This document shows, one piece after another, positions 38,525 to 46,028 of a stretch of DNA of 64,000 nucleotides. The position numbers and the translations under genes are program-made. The notes beneath the pieces were generated by a model, which was not told the DNA's origin, did not search any database, and was given only the letters and a program-made list of their open reading frames with translations. Position 1 is the first letter of the stretch; each line of letters opens with the position of its first letter. This DNA is from Bradyrhizobium japonicum USDA 6. Lineage in GTDB: Bacteria > Pseudomonadota > Alphaproteobacteria > Rhizobiales > Xanthobacteraceae. The stretch spans positions 5,434,001 through 5,498,000 of the forward strand of contig NC_017249.1 of assembly GCF_000284375.1 (NCBI RefSeq). The letters are read 5' to 3'.

Positions 38525-38752
38525 GTGACCAGGAAATTCTACGCCGTCGAAGTGGTTCGTCAGATCGAGGAGACCGTGGAAATCATGGTCGAGGCCCCCG
38601 ACGAGGCCACGGCGCACGATGCGGCGCTTGCGCACCTCAAGGCGCGCGGCGCCGAATATCAGTGGCTCAACCCCAAATGCGAATTCATCGTCTGGCGCGA
38701 GCGCCAGATCGATCCGCCGGCGATCATCGATGTGTCGGTGCCGCCGGAGTAG
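38525..38752 (+). CDS. Hypothetical protein (75 aa)
   Basis: 75 residues from GTG 38525 (GCGAGG upstream). KFYAVEVVRQIEETVEIMVEAPDEATAHDAALAHLKARG suggests a beta-alpha fold like that of small dodecin/ACT-like proteins, but this is only a shape resemblance. Soluble, acidic. No family recognised. A hairpin terminator lies at 38842. Confidence 0.65.
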   Translation: MTRKFYAVEVVRQIEETVEIMVEAPDEATAHDAALAHLKARGAEYQWLNPKCEFIVWRERQIDPPAIIDVSVPPE

Positions 38753-38841
38753 CGGCCGGAACGAATGTCCCTGCCCTGCGTTGTCAGGCCGAATTCAGTG
38801 GTGCTGGCGGCTGTGCGACGCGGCTGTCCAGCTTTGAGAAG

Positions 38842-38867
38842 CCCCGGTCCCCAACGCCGGGGTTTTT
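38842..38867 (+). terminator. Rho-independent terminator
   Basis: CCCCGG ... CCGGGG stem with a 9-nt loop followed by TTTTTC, about 90 bp after the 38525-38752 stop. The intervening DNA holds no gene. Same style as the hairpins at 38447 and 39900. Confidence 0.75.
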
Positions 38868-39047
38868 CTTTGGGGCGCGCTCGGACAGCGCGGCAGCGAA
38901 AAACAAAGCAGCCACACGGGCGTTACACCGGGTGGCTGCTTTGACGACTGTCAGCTTCGCGCAAGATTCCGTCGCCGTCATCTCCAACCGCCGAACGCCG
39001 GACAAGTTTCCGGCGCGCGGCAAATTTCCGTACGGCCTTTGTTACCG

Positions 39048-39224
39048 TCAGACCGGCAAATTGTCGTTCAGCCCCGGCGGGACTTCGCCTTGCGCGGCCC
39101 GCTCGGCGAGGAGCATCCTTTCGGCCTCATACCAGAAAGTGTCCATCCTCCCCGCGGGCTCGCCGGCTTCCCGCCAGAGATGATAGGCACGTTCCCGGAT
39201 CTGTTCCTCGCTCAGACTGGCCAT
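39048..39224 (-). CDS. DUF2934 domain protein
   Basis: 58 residues from ATG 39224. The DUF2934 pattern is clear: EEQIRERAYHLWREAGEPAGRMDTFWYEAERML. Small, cytoplasmic, helical. Function unknown; such genes are scattered in Rhizobiales, often near stress genes. Upstream, the ribosome site GGGAG precedes the ATG. Confidence 0.85.
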   Translation of the reverse strand: MASLSEEQIRERAYHLWREAGEPAGRMDTFWYEAERMLLAERAAQGEVPPGLNDNLPV

Positions 39225-39342
39225 GTGACGTCTCCCTTTGGGAAGCAAAGCCTGACGACGCCCGAGAGTTCCTTGTCCGTGTCCTGCACACTAGCCGGCG
39301 ATCGTTGCGGCGGGAAGCCGCCGCGACGACGTCGCGAGCCCC

Positions 39343-39639
39343 TTAGACGGAGTCCTTGGCCACCTTCAGCGGCGAGGCCTTCACCGACTTGCTCGCCGGC
39401 TTCGCTGCGAACTGCATCGGCTCCTTGGTGAAGGGATTGACACCCATGCGGGCTTCGGTCGCCGGCTTGTTCACAACCGACATCTTGACGAAGCCGGGAA
39501 TGACGAACTCGCCGGACTCGTTGAGCTCCTTGTAGCCGACCGTCGCCATGTACTCGATGACCGACTTCACGTCGTTCTTCGACAGCTGCGTGCCCTCGGC
39601 AATTGCATCAATCAATTGAGTTTTCGTCATCTTCGCCAT
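39343..39639 (-). CDS. HU family DNA-binding protein
   Basis: 98 residues from ATG 39639 (AAGGA upstream; the frame continues to 39774 without homology). TKTQLIDAIAEGTQLSKNDVKSVIEYMATVGYKELNESGEFVIPGFVKMSVVNKPATEARMGVNPFT matches HU, including the beta-arm region, although the arm has PATEARMGVNP instead of the usual PATGRNPRTGE, so it is a divergent member. A basic Lys/Ala tail follows. A nucleoid architectural role is expected. Confidence 0.9.
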   Translation of the reverse strand: MAKMTKTQLIDAIAEGTQLSKNDVKSVIEYMATVGYKELNESGEFVIPGFVKMSVVNKPATEARMGVNPFTKEPMQFAAKPASKSVKASPLKVAKDSV

Positions 39640-39899
39640 GTCTGAATTTCCTTTTGTGCGGGTGAGCAGATCCTGCTCAGGACACGGCTGAACCACGCAA
39701 GTGCGATGCTGATTCACGCCGGAGGTCATGAAGTCACGGGGCTTAGAACCCATTGAGGCCCAAAACACAAGCATGCCTTGTGCGGGGGTTCCACCCCTTA
39801 CCGTGAAAGTGTCGCGGCATGCTGCCGCGTTGGCTTTGAACCATTCTGCCGCTGGCGCGTCTAACTAATTGAAGTCCCCAAGCTTCACCCCCATCAGCG

Positions 39900-39926
39900 A
39901 GCCCCGCTTCCCCCAGGCGGGGCTTT
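39900..39926 (+). terminator. Terminator-like hairpin
   Basis: AGCCCCGC and GCGGGGCT arms around nine bases, followed by TTTCGCTTTT. It lies in the 39640-39991 gap, where no plus-strand gene ends; a possible end of an untranslated transcript. Confidence 0.55.
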
Positions 39927-39991
39927 CGCTTTTGGTTGCCTGGTGAAGCGCGCCGGCTGGTATATGGTCGGATGTTTCTCGTGAGGGGCTG

Positions 39992-40486
39992 ATGAAGATT
40001 GCCATTGTTATCGCCGGCCTGATCGTCGTTGCGGTCGCCGCCCTGGTCGCCATCCAGCCGGAGTTTTTGAAGCCTGCGTCTCTGGCACAGGTCAAGAAGT
40101 CCGACATCTTCGGCTTTTCGCCCGGGATGACATTCGAGGAGACCAACAAGCTCGTCACGCAACGTCACTATCGCTGCCGACAGGGGCGAGGTTCGTACAT
40201 CCTCGAATGCGAAATCAACGGCGCCAAGGTCACGGTCTATAATGACGACGTCGACGCCAGCCACCCCATCCGGCGCGTCAATGCCGCGTTGAACAATCCG
40301 GGGCCGCAGGATGCGGCCGTCAAATCGATCTCCGACCAGTTCAACGCCCAGCCAACCCGGGACGCCCGCGAGGGATGGACGTGGATCGTCGGCCGTGGGC
40401 TCAAGCTGAGCTACGATGGCAGCGCCTTGAAGCTCGTAGACGAGGCCTGGGATAACAGGCTTCGCAACGAGGAAGCCAAGCGCTAG
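39992..40486 (+). CDS. Membrane-anchored or secreted hypothetical protein
   Basis: 164 residues. An N-terminal hydrophobic helix (IAIVIAGLIVVAVAALVAI) acts as a signal or anchor. The rest is a soluble domain with SDIFGFSPGMTFEETNKLV, a 'GxxxGMT' start seen in periplasmic lipocalin-like/BamE-like domains, and two Cys (RCRQ, LECE). A periplasmic location is likely. No gene family assigned. Confidence 0.7.
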   Translation: MKIAIVIAGLIVVAVAALVAIQPEFLKPASLAQVKKSDIFGFSPGMTFEETNKLVTQRHYRCRQGRGSYILECEINGAKVTVYNDDVDASHPIRRVNAALNNPGPQDAAVKSISDQFNAQPTRDAREGWTWIVGRGLKLSYDGSALKLVDEAWDNRLRNEEAKR

Positions 40487-40649
40487 GCGCGCTGCGCCGA
40501 AATGAGCGGACCGTCACTGCAACCCGGTTATCCCCAGCCAACGCGTCACCTCATCGTGAAAGCTGCGGCCCGGCACACCTTGTTGAGACTTCGGTAACCT
40601 AACCCATCCACTCTCCCCGCCAGTATCGTTGCGTTGGAGTAAACCCACA

Positions 40650-40952
40650 GTGCTGAATTTTGACGAGCTGCGTGAACTCGCGGCTGATGTTCGCGTGTTT
40701 GTTGACATCGCCGAGGACAAGGCCGAAGCGCTCAAGGCCGTCATCGCGGCTTACGACGTGGTGCTGGCGATCTTCCCCTCGCAGGAGGGCATGGGCCTCC
40801 ACGTCATCAAGGGCAAAGAGATCCTGGACAAGATCGCCAATTCGCGGACCCATGCGGTCTACAGCCACACGGCGATCGCGGTTCCCGATCTCGAGCATGC
40901 GCAGATGCTCAAATATCTGACGGCGCCCGTCGAACGACGGATCGCTGCGTAG
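40650..40952 (+). CDS. Hypothetical protein (100 aa)
   Basis: 100 residues from GTG 40650, with GGAG at suitable spacing; TTG 40629 is another option. Predicted alternating strands and helices (ADVRVFVDIAEDKAEALKAVIAAYDVVLAIF), no membrane segment. A TAACCTAACC motif lies at 40595-40604, about 45 bp upstream. No family recognised. Confidence 0.65.
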   Translation: MLNFDELRELAADVRVFVDIAEDKAEALKAVIAAYDVVLAIFPSQEGMGLHVIKGKEILDKIANSRTHAVYSHTAIAVPDLEHAQMLKYLTAPVERRIAA

Positions 40953-41044
40953 TTGCCGACGGCAAGGGCATCCTCACGATGACCGGCGAATAGGAACGGT
41001 CGCCTCTTCCGCACATTGACCCATCTCCAGATGAGGAGATTGCA

Positions 41045-41221
41045 ATGAGCGTCGAAGGTAAAGCCAAGGAAGCCGCCGGCTACGTCAAGGAAGAGTTGTA
41101 CGAGCATGGCAAGTCCCCCGAGAGCCAGAAGAAGGCTCAGGAGGGTCGCGACCTCAGGAACGAAGGCCGCGTCGAAGACGGCAAGCCGCCGAAGACGACG
41201 AAGCCCGGCACCGGTCACTAG
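41045..41221 (+). CDS. CsbD-like protein
   Basis: 58 residues from ATG 41045 with GAGGAGA upstream. EGKAKEAAGYVKEELYEHGKSPESQKKAQEG matches the CsbD family of small, natively flexible stress proteins; it is followed by a basic, Gly/Pro-rich end. A strong terminator follows 12 bp after the stop. Stress-induced expression is typical of the family; no regulator site was identified. Confidence 0.82.
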   Translation: MSVEGKAKEAAGYVKEELYEHGKSPESQKKAQEGRDLRNEGRVEDGKPPKTTKPGTGH

Positions 41222-41233
41222 ACCGACTTTTCG

Positions 41234-41267
41234 AAAACCGCCCCTGGCCATGTCAGGGGCGGTTTTT
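41234..41267 (+). terminator. Rho-independent terminator of the CsbD-like gene
   Basis: AAAACCGCCCCTG and CAGGGGCGGTTTTT arms around GCCATGT, a 13-bp stem with a T run. Confidence 0.92.
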
Positions 41268-41342
41268 CATGTGCGCACCTGCTCCGGGCGCAGCACTCCC
41301 GGCGATGCGAAGCATGGTCCGACAGCGACGAACACGCTGCGG

Positions 41343-41606
41343 TTACGTCCCGTCTCGCATGTCCCTGGTCGCGAAGTGACATCCAAACGCCACCAGGACC
41401 AGAGCAAAGTTCGAGCCGAGCAGAATTCGCAGAGTCGCCCCCATCTCCTGGCTCACGTACCGGACATCGTGCCGGTGCGCGTAGCGTTCAGAATGCGCGG
41501 CATCAGGCTGCTGGGGTGAGACAGTCAAAAGCACCAGCCACGCGACGGTCCCGCAAAGCGCCGCAACCCTCGCAATCTTTCCGAGCCTTTGAAGCCAGCG
41601 CTTCAT
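41343..41606 (-). CDS. Small membrane protein, two spans
   Basis: 87 residues. Two hydrophobic segments (VAALCGTVAWLVLLTV and ILLGSNFALVLVAFGC) are separated by a polar, His-rich loop (HSERYAHRHDVRYVSQEM). Lies at the 3' side of two other small membrane-protein genes on the same strand. No family recognised. Confidence 0.6.
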   Translation of the reverse strand: MKRWLQRLGKIARVAALCGTVAWLVLLTVSPQQPDAAHSERYAHRHDVRYVSQEMGATLRILLGSNFALVLVAFGCHFATRDMRDGT

Positions 41607-41687
41607 GCCGCCCTCACCATGGCGTGGATCTCCGCTGCGCCTTTATCCGGATCAGCTTTCATAAGCTCCAGGAGGTCGCGGCGCGTC

Positions 41688-41966
41688 TCAAGTCTTCGGC
41701 TTGGCCAGCAGCCTGAGAGCGCTGAGAACGCTGAGAATGGCGAAAGCACTGAGAGCGTAGGTGAGTGCATTCACGACCCAGGATATGGCGATGCCTGCGA
41801 AGCTGGATCCTCCGACCGCGCCCCAGAAAAAATACGCCGCGGTGATGCCGGGCCACTCCAGCGAAAGATAAGCGAAGTCGGTCAGCGGCTCGATAGCGAG
41901 GAGTACCGCCGAGATGAGCGCCCCGATGGCCAATGCGATGATGAGGTTCGCCTTCACGGAGAGCAT
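41688..41966 (-). CDS. Small membrane protein, about three spans
   Basis: 92 residues from ATG 41966, which overlaps the stop of the upstream gene (TGATG), implying translational coupling. Hydrophobic segments: NLIIALAIGALISAVLLAI, ITAAYFFWGAVGGSSFAGIAISWVV and ALSAFAILSVLSALRLL. A Lys/Pro-rich C-terminus. No family recognised. Confidence 0.65.
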   Translation of the reverse strand: MLSVKANLIIALAIGALISAVLLAIEPLTDFAYLSLEWPGITAAYFFWGAVGGSSFAGIAISWVVNALTYALSAFAILSVLSALRLLAKPKT

Positions 41967-42166
41967 CAAAACCCCAGCAGCCCGGCGACGACAGGAATGA
42001 GGAAATAGGCGGCGAGCCCGAGAAGGCCGCCCACGACAAGGCGTGCAGCGCGGCCGTGACTCTTCGTATCGAGCCACGCACAAACCGCCACCGCAGCCTG
42101 CTTCAGCCAGTTGCCAACAAGGCTTCCGACGAGATCAAACAGGAGGTCTGCAACGAATGCGGCCAT
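41966..42166 (-). CDS. Small membrane protein
   Basis: 66 residues from ATG 42166 (AGGAGGTCTG lies on the other strand; no strong ribosome site seen). N-terminal amphipathic part AAFVADLLFDLVGSLVGNWLKQ, then one clear span (LVVGGLLGLAAYFLIPVVAGLLGF). It is coupled to the 41688-41966 gene by a TGATG overlap; the two form a small operon of unknown role. Confidence 0.65.
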   Translation of the reverse strand: MAAFVADLLFDLVGSLVGNWLKQAAVAVCAWLDTKSHGRAARLVVGGLLGLAAYFLIPVVAGLLGF

Positions 42167-42430
42167 GGCGTTTAGTCGCCCCACCTCTGGCGGGGTTCAA
42201 CTGCCGAGGGGGGACCATTTGGGACGGCGCCAAGGACAAGGACGCCGTGCTGCTGATCATGGGCGAAGGCCCGGCGGCCGCGACGGCGGCGGAGGAGAAG
42301 TAGAGGGAGAGCCATCTTCGCCGCCTGTGGTTGTCATCGTGAGGCCATATTGAAGACGGTACTGACGCGGCTCGGCTTCGCAGCATGCTTGCCGCGTGTT
42401 GCAGGGGGAGCCAATTTGGGGAAGGTCGCC

Positions 42431-43044
42431 ATGAAACTCATTATCGTTGCCCTCGGCGCTCTGCTGGTTGCAGCACCTGTTCGCGCCCAGCAAACGCGCC
42501 TGCCGCCAATTCCGCCCGAACGCTATGACGAGGCGCAAAAGAAGGCCGCGGCCGAATTCGAGGCCGCCCTCAAACGCCCTCCTTACGGTCCGTTCGAGAA
42601 GCTAATCTACAGCCCCGACCTTTGACGCCGATACGTTTGATGGGAGGCTATCTGCGCCGCGGGACGGCCTTTGGCCCGGCGCTGAGCGAGCTCCCGATCC
42701 TCGTCACGGCGCGCGAGTTGTCGCAGGATTACGTGTGGCGATCGCATGCGGCGGCGGCCCTGCAAGCCGGCATCAAGCAGGAGATCGTCGACGCCATCGC
42801 GGATGGGAGACGTCCAACGGGAATGAGCGCGGATGAAGAGATCTGTTACGACTTCTCAATCGAACTCCACCGCAACAAGCGCGTCTCCGACGCAACCTAT
42901 GCGCGGATGAAAGATCGCTTCGGCGAGCGAGGCGTCGTCGACCTCACGGCGGTCAACGGCTACTACGTCATGGTCGCCATGGTGATCAACGCCACCCGCA
43001 TCCAGGTGACGGACAGATCGAAGCTGTCCCGCTTTCCGGATTGA
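42431..43044 (+). pseudogene. Carboxymuconolactone decarboxylase family gene with single-base deletion
   Basis: From ATG 42431 a signal peptide (LIIVALGALLVAAPVRAQ) and the first domain part (RYDEAQKKAAAEFEAALK) are read up to YSPDL and a TGA at 42623. The rest, TPIRLMGGYLRRGTAFGP ... ELPILVTARELSQDYVWRSHAA, continues in another frame to 43044. Adding one base at about 42622 joins the parts into a normal ~204-residue secreted CMD/AhpD-like protein, with the E...W..H pattern of the active-site helix. Real decay or a sequencing error; a REP/RAYT cluster follows directly. Confidence 0.75.
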
Positions 43045-43051
43045 CGACCGG

Positions 43052-43073
43052 AAATTGCGGTGACAGTGCACTT
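43052..43073. repeat. REP unit (TTGCGGTGACAGTGCACTT)
   Basis: The same core (CCG-AATT, GTGACAGTGCACT) recurs at 43227-43292, 45164-45255 and 45424-45444. It sits eight bases after the frameshifted CMD gene and beside a RAYT transposase remnant. Confidence 0.7.
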
Positions 43074-43085
43074 CATTAGCTGACC

Positions 43086-43214
43086 TCATTCGTCGTCTGG
43101 CGCAGATGGCTTGGGCCCGCGCTTGGCTGGCTTGAGGATGCGCCCGGTCCGGCGTTCGATACGGGCCAGAAAGCGGTCGTCGCCGAGCGGCCGGCCGATG
43201 ACCTCCACTGAACG
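43086..43214 (-). pseudogene. C-terminal remnant of a REP-associated tyrosine transposase (RAYT)
   Basis: The frame reads VEVIGRPLGDDRFLARIERR followed by TGRILKPAKRGPKPS and ends PDDE. A 'GRPLG...F...E...GR.L.P.K.GPK' pattern is the usual C-terminus of RAYT/Y1 transposases. The catalytic HUH part is absent: the reading stops at 43212-43217 in a stop codon. REP units flank it on both sides, as expected for this element class. Confidence 0.65.
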
Positions 43215-43226
43215 TCAGATGAAGGC

Positions 43227-43292
43227 TGTCACCGTAATTTCGGATTAGGGTGACAGTGCGCTGTCACCGCAATTGCCGTGTCTCACTTCAGG
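43227..43292. repeat. REP pair with 32-bp block duplicated at 45182
   Basis: CTGTCACCGTAATTT and GGTGACAGTGCGCTGTCACCGCAATTGCC form back-to-back inverted units. The 32 bases at 43261-43292 recur exactly at 45182-45213 in the same orientation, bounding a 1.9-kb segment. Confidence 0.75.
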
Positions 43293-43682
43293 AGTGTATG
43301 CCAGGGGATATCGGGCCACGTTGTAATGATTGAGCACTTTATGGTCGAAGCCAGCAACTTCCATCCGGAAGGATATGCTGGCACGGTTTTCGGTTGGCCT
43401 GGGTTGCGCGGTCTGCCTTCTGAAGTCTTCATTCACGCGATCGAAGGCTAGAAACGCACAGATCGCAAGGCCAGATATCACTAACCGTCGGAAGGTCCTA
43501 TGGCGGCGGTCTTCAGGCCAGAGTTCATGGAGCCGATCCAAAAAGGCCTTCGGCCAAACATTTCGACTAAGGAGCTGATCTAATAGAAAGATTATGCCAG
43601 TCGCTAAAAGGAAGAATTGAGTGAAGAAAGCGAAAGCGAAATCCCAAATCCTCGTTGCATAGTCGCTCAGTACCGCGACCAT
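43245..43682 (-). CDS. Hypothetical membrane protein whose C-terminus is encoded by a REP
   Basis: 145 residues from ATG 43682 (GGGGTG upstream). One or two hydrophobic segments (FAFAFFTQFFLLATGIIFLL, LVISGLAICAFLAF) and a polar domain. The last ~17 residues (PEVRHGNCGDSALSP) are the translation of the REP at 43249-43292, so the native C-terminus has been replaced or extended. Base composition is less GC-rich than in neighbours outside the segment. No family recognised. Confidence 0.5.
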   Translation of the reverse strand: MVAVLSDYATRIWDFAFAFFTQFFLLATGIIFLLDQLLSRNVWPKAFLDRLHELWPEDRRHRTFRRLVISGLAICAFLAFDRVNEDFRRQTAQPRPTENRASISFRMEVAGFDHKVLNHYNVARYPLAYTPEVRHGNCGDSALSP

Positions 43683-43858
43683 TGAACACCCCAAACTTCC
43701 TCGGCCCAGTTCACATCGCGAAACTCTAAAGCGCGTACTCATAAATCCGCGATGTCCCCGCTTAGCCACCAAGAGCGGCGCAGAAGCGGGCGTTTCATGA
43801 GGTTCGGGAAGGGCCAACAGGCGACATTCTGACAAGCGACGCCGCGAAGCGAGGCGGC

Positions 43859-44713
43859 TTACTCGTGTCGCCAAACGTTGACCGCTGAGATGACCAAGAT
43901 CGCAGCCAGTCCCGGCAACAAAATTGAATTCGGCACGATGCCCAGGAGCAAGCCGCCGATGAACGTCCCGATCATTGATCCCGCCGCCATCGCAAGCATG
44001 AACAGCCAATTGGCGCGCAGCACTGAAAAGCTTTGATCGCGGCTGTAGCGAGCGAAGCCTACCAGCATCGTCGGAAGGCTCACCGCAAGCGAAAGGCTGC
44101 CCGCCAGCTTCACTTCCGCACCAAACAACAAGATCAGAGTCGGGATTAGAAACTCTCCCCCAGCAACGCCTAGTAGCGACGCCACGACACCAATAAAGAA
44201 ACCTGCGACCGCGCCGGCCACGACCAAGAAAGCGCCCGTCAGCGGGGGTACGTTTCCTGCTGCGGTGTCGTGCGCGAGCAGCAGCACGCCAGCGATCAGG
44301 AGCAGTAGAACGGCAATGATCTTGTAGAGCGTTTCGGATTTGAGCTGCGTCGCCCAAGCCGCGCCGACATAGGCGCCCAAAAGGCTGCCTGCAAGTAAGT
44401 TCAAGATGATCGCCCAATGCGCGCCGATCTCGGAAAACGGCACAGCGCGTGCCCGAAACGGCAGTGCGGTTGCCACTACGATCAAGCTGGTGGCCTTGTT
44501 CAGGATAACGGCTTCGAGGCCGCGAAACTTGAACAGGTTGATAAGCAGTGACAGACGAAACTCTGCACCACCAAGACCTATAAGGCCGCCTAAGGTGCCA
44601 ATGGCTGCGCCGGTGCCGAAGGCGGCGGGGTTGCTTCGCATGAGAACACGACGGAAAGGCGCGAGCGTGCGCTGAACATACTTGCCCGTGATCCGTCGTG
44701 GCGGGGGCTTCAC
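43859..44713 (-). CDS. TauE/SafE (TSUP) family permease
   Basis: 284 residues from GTG 44713; ATG 44641 is an alternative that removes a 24-residue basic arm. Two repeated halves: GTLGGLIGLGGAEFRLSLLIN (positions ~38-58) and VVASLLGVAGGEFLIPTLIL, both with the TSUP GLGG.E/GVAGGE motif, within eight or so hydrophobic helices. Family members export sulfite, sulfoacetate or related organosulfur anions; the substrate here is unknown. Lies in the REP-bounded accessory segment and is divergent from a DUF6494 gene. Confidence 0.88.
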   Translation of the reverse strand: MKPPPRRITGKYVQRTLAPFRRVLMRSNPAAFGTGAAIGTLGGLIGLGGAEFRLSLLINLFKFRGLEAVILNKATSLIVVATALPFRARAVPFSEIGAHWAIILNLLAGSLLGAYVGAAWATQLKSETLYKIIAVLLLLIAGVLLLAHDTAAGNVPPLTGAFLVVAGAVAGFFIGVVASLLGVAGGEFLIPTLILLFGAEVKLAGSLSLAVSLPTMLVGFARYSRDQSFSVLRANWLFMLAMAAGSMIGTFIGGLLLGIVPNSILLPGLAAILVISAVNVWRHE

Positions 44714-44826
44714 ACCTGCTTACGGCAGGGCGTGGGGCTAAGAGACCTTAATCCGGGACTTGGGGTGCTGTAAACACGGGATCGCCAATGTGTTAGACTT
44801 TGCCCAGCCGATCCGGGAGAAAAGCC

Positions 44827-45027
44827 ATGACCGCCGAATTCGATGAAGACCGCTTCAATATGGCTATCCGTAAGTTTCTGAAGCACGTCGGAGTTACATC
44901 GCAGCGCGAAATCGAGAACCTAGTGCGTAGCGGGGCGGTGAAAGGTGGCGCGCTCAAACTGCGAATGACCTTGTCCGCTGAGGGGACGCCGCTGAAACAT
45001 GTTGTCGAGGAAACAGTCACACTCTGA
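44827..45027 (+). CDS. DUF6494 family protein
   Basis: 66 residues from ATG 44827 (CGGGAGA upstream). FDEDRFNMAIRKFLKHVGVTSQREIE and LKLRMTLSAEGTPLKHVVEE fit the family pattern. Small cytoplasmic protein, no known activity. Divergent from the TSUP permease with a 113-bp gap, so the two could share regulation. Confidence 0.75.
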   Translation: MTAEFDEDRFNMAIRKFLKHVGVTSQREIENLVRSGAVKGGALKLRMTLSAEGTPLKHVVEETVTL

Positions 45028-45163
45028 CGAGGGCACACGCTGCGACCCAACGTCCGTTCAGGGTAAAAACCAGCAATACTCTGATTGAGCAAAGAATTTC
45101 AGCCCTAATAGCCGACGTGCCCTCCTTTATGAGTACACGCCCTAAACACGAAATCTTTAATTG

Positions 45164-45255
45164 CGTTGACAGTGCACTCAACTGTCACCGCAATTGCCGT
45201 GTCTCACTTCAGGGGTGCAGTCCAGTGCAGTCCAGCACTGTCACCGAAATTGCCG
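45164..45255. repeat. REP cluster with short internal duplications
   Basis: Contains GTTGACAGTGCACT, CTGTCACCGCAATTGCC (identical to 43261 on) and CACTGTCACCGAAATTGCC, plus a short direct repeat GTGCAGTCCA at 45215-45234. A further unit, GGTGACAGTGCACT, lies at 45432-45445. Confidence 0.75.
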
Positions 45256-45298
45256 ACTGGTCGAAGTATCGGTTCTCAGCGAAGCCAGGCTTGCTCAA

Positions 45299-45422
45299 TC
45301 ATCCTGGCTTCCCTTGATTGATCTTGTGCGCAACCTCGCCAACAGAGCTGCCAACGATGACGGCGGTCACGATTGGCCAAAAACCCGCCACTATGACGAT
45401 AGAGCCCAACGCGTGTCTTCGC
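45299..45422 (-). pseudogene. Truncated paralogue of the 45498-45701 membrane-protein gene
   Basis: The frame reads LGSIVIVAGFWPIVTAVIVGSS followed by VGEVAHKINQGKPG and a stop. It aligns with GAVIVMAAVWPITVTLILGG ... VGEMVRDGVPSEN of the intact gene 80 bp upstream. The N-terminal part is missing: the reading stops at a REP unit (45424-45445), which seems to have replaced it. Confidence 0.6.
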
Positions 45423-45497
45423 CGTAATTCCGGTGACAGTGCACTAAACTCGTCTAACTGCCGTTTGAGTTAAGCGCACTGCAATTTGAGAGCTTGC

Positions 45498-45701
45498 TCA
45501 GTTCTCGCTGGGCACGCCGTCGCGAACCATTTCACCGACGGTACCGCCCAAAATCAGCGTCACCGTAATCGGCCATACCGCCGCCATGACGATCACGGCG
45601 CCAAAGGGGACGTCCCTGTTGGGGCGATCGTAGGAATTCATGGCCGTGAAAACGAACATGGCTGTCAGGCAACCGATCGCGTATTTCTTCTTCCAGCTCA
45701 T
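45498..45701 (-). CDS. Small membrane protein
   Basis: 67 residues from ATG 45701. Two hydrophobic segments (AIGCLTAMFVFTAM and FGAVIVMAAVWPITVTLILGG) and an acidic tail (VGEMVRDGVPSEN). A truncated copy lies immediately downstream at 45299-45422. No known family. Confidence 0.6.
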   Translation of the reverse strand: MSWKKKYAIGCLTAMFVFTAMNSYDRPNRDVPFGAVIVMAAVWPITVTLILGGTVGEMVRDGVPSEN

Positions 45702-46028
45702 GACAGAAAACCTTGTGAAGCCGTGCATGGGTCGCGCCGTCCGTCCTGCTGGTTCATCTGACGCCGTCGGCGAATTTTCACCCCACCTTCCTTTCACCCG
45801 CCAACTCCGAACACATGGCGGCAGGAATGGCGCCGACAACACCAAACTGCAAGGCACCGAAGACGCTGACATCGCGCATCAGGAGCCCCGCCCCACTCGC
45901 AAGGAGATAGCCGGAAAGAGCCGTCGGAAGGACGCACGCCCCCTGCCCCTCCTCCCACTTTCCTGCTATCTCCTACTCCCGCCGTCCCGGCCCAAATCAA
46001 AACCCACCCGTTCAAGGGAGCTCCACCT

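Noticed and set aside
42205..42303. Short protein-like end GTIWDGAKDKDAVLLIMGEGP before a stop
   Set aside because: It looks like the C-terminus of a decayed gene, but no start, family or upstream coding sequence could be identified.
43245..44417. 390-residue minus-strand frame
   Set aside because: Its 5' part is an alternative frame of the TauE/SafE gene on the same strand; only the portion from ATG 43682 is likely translated.
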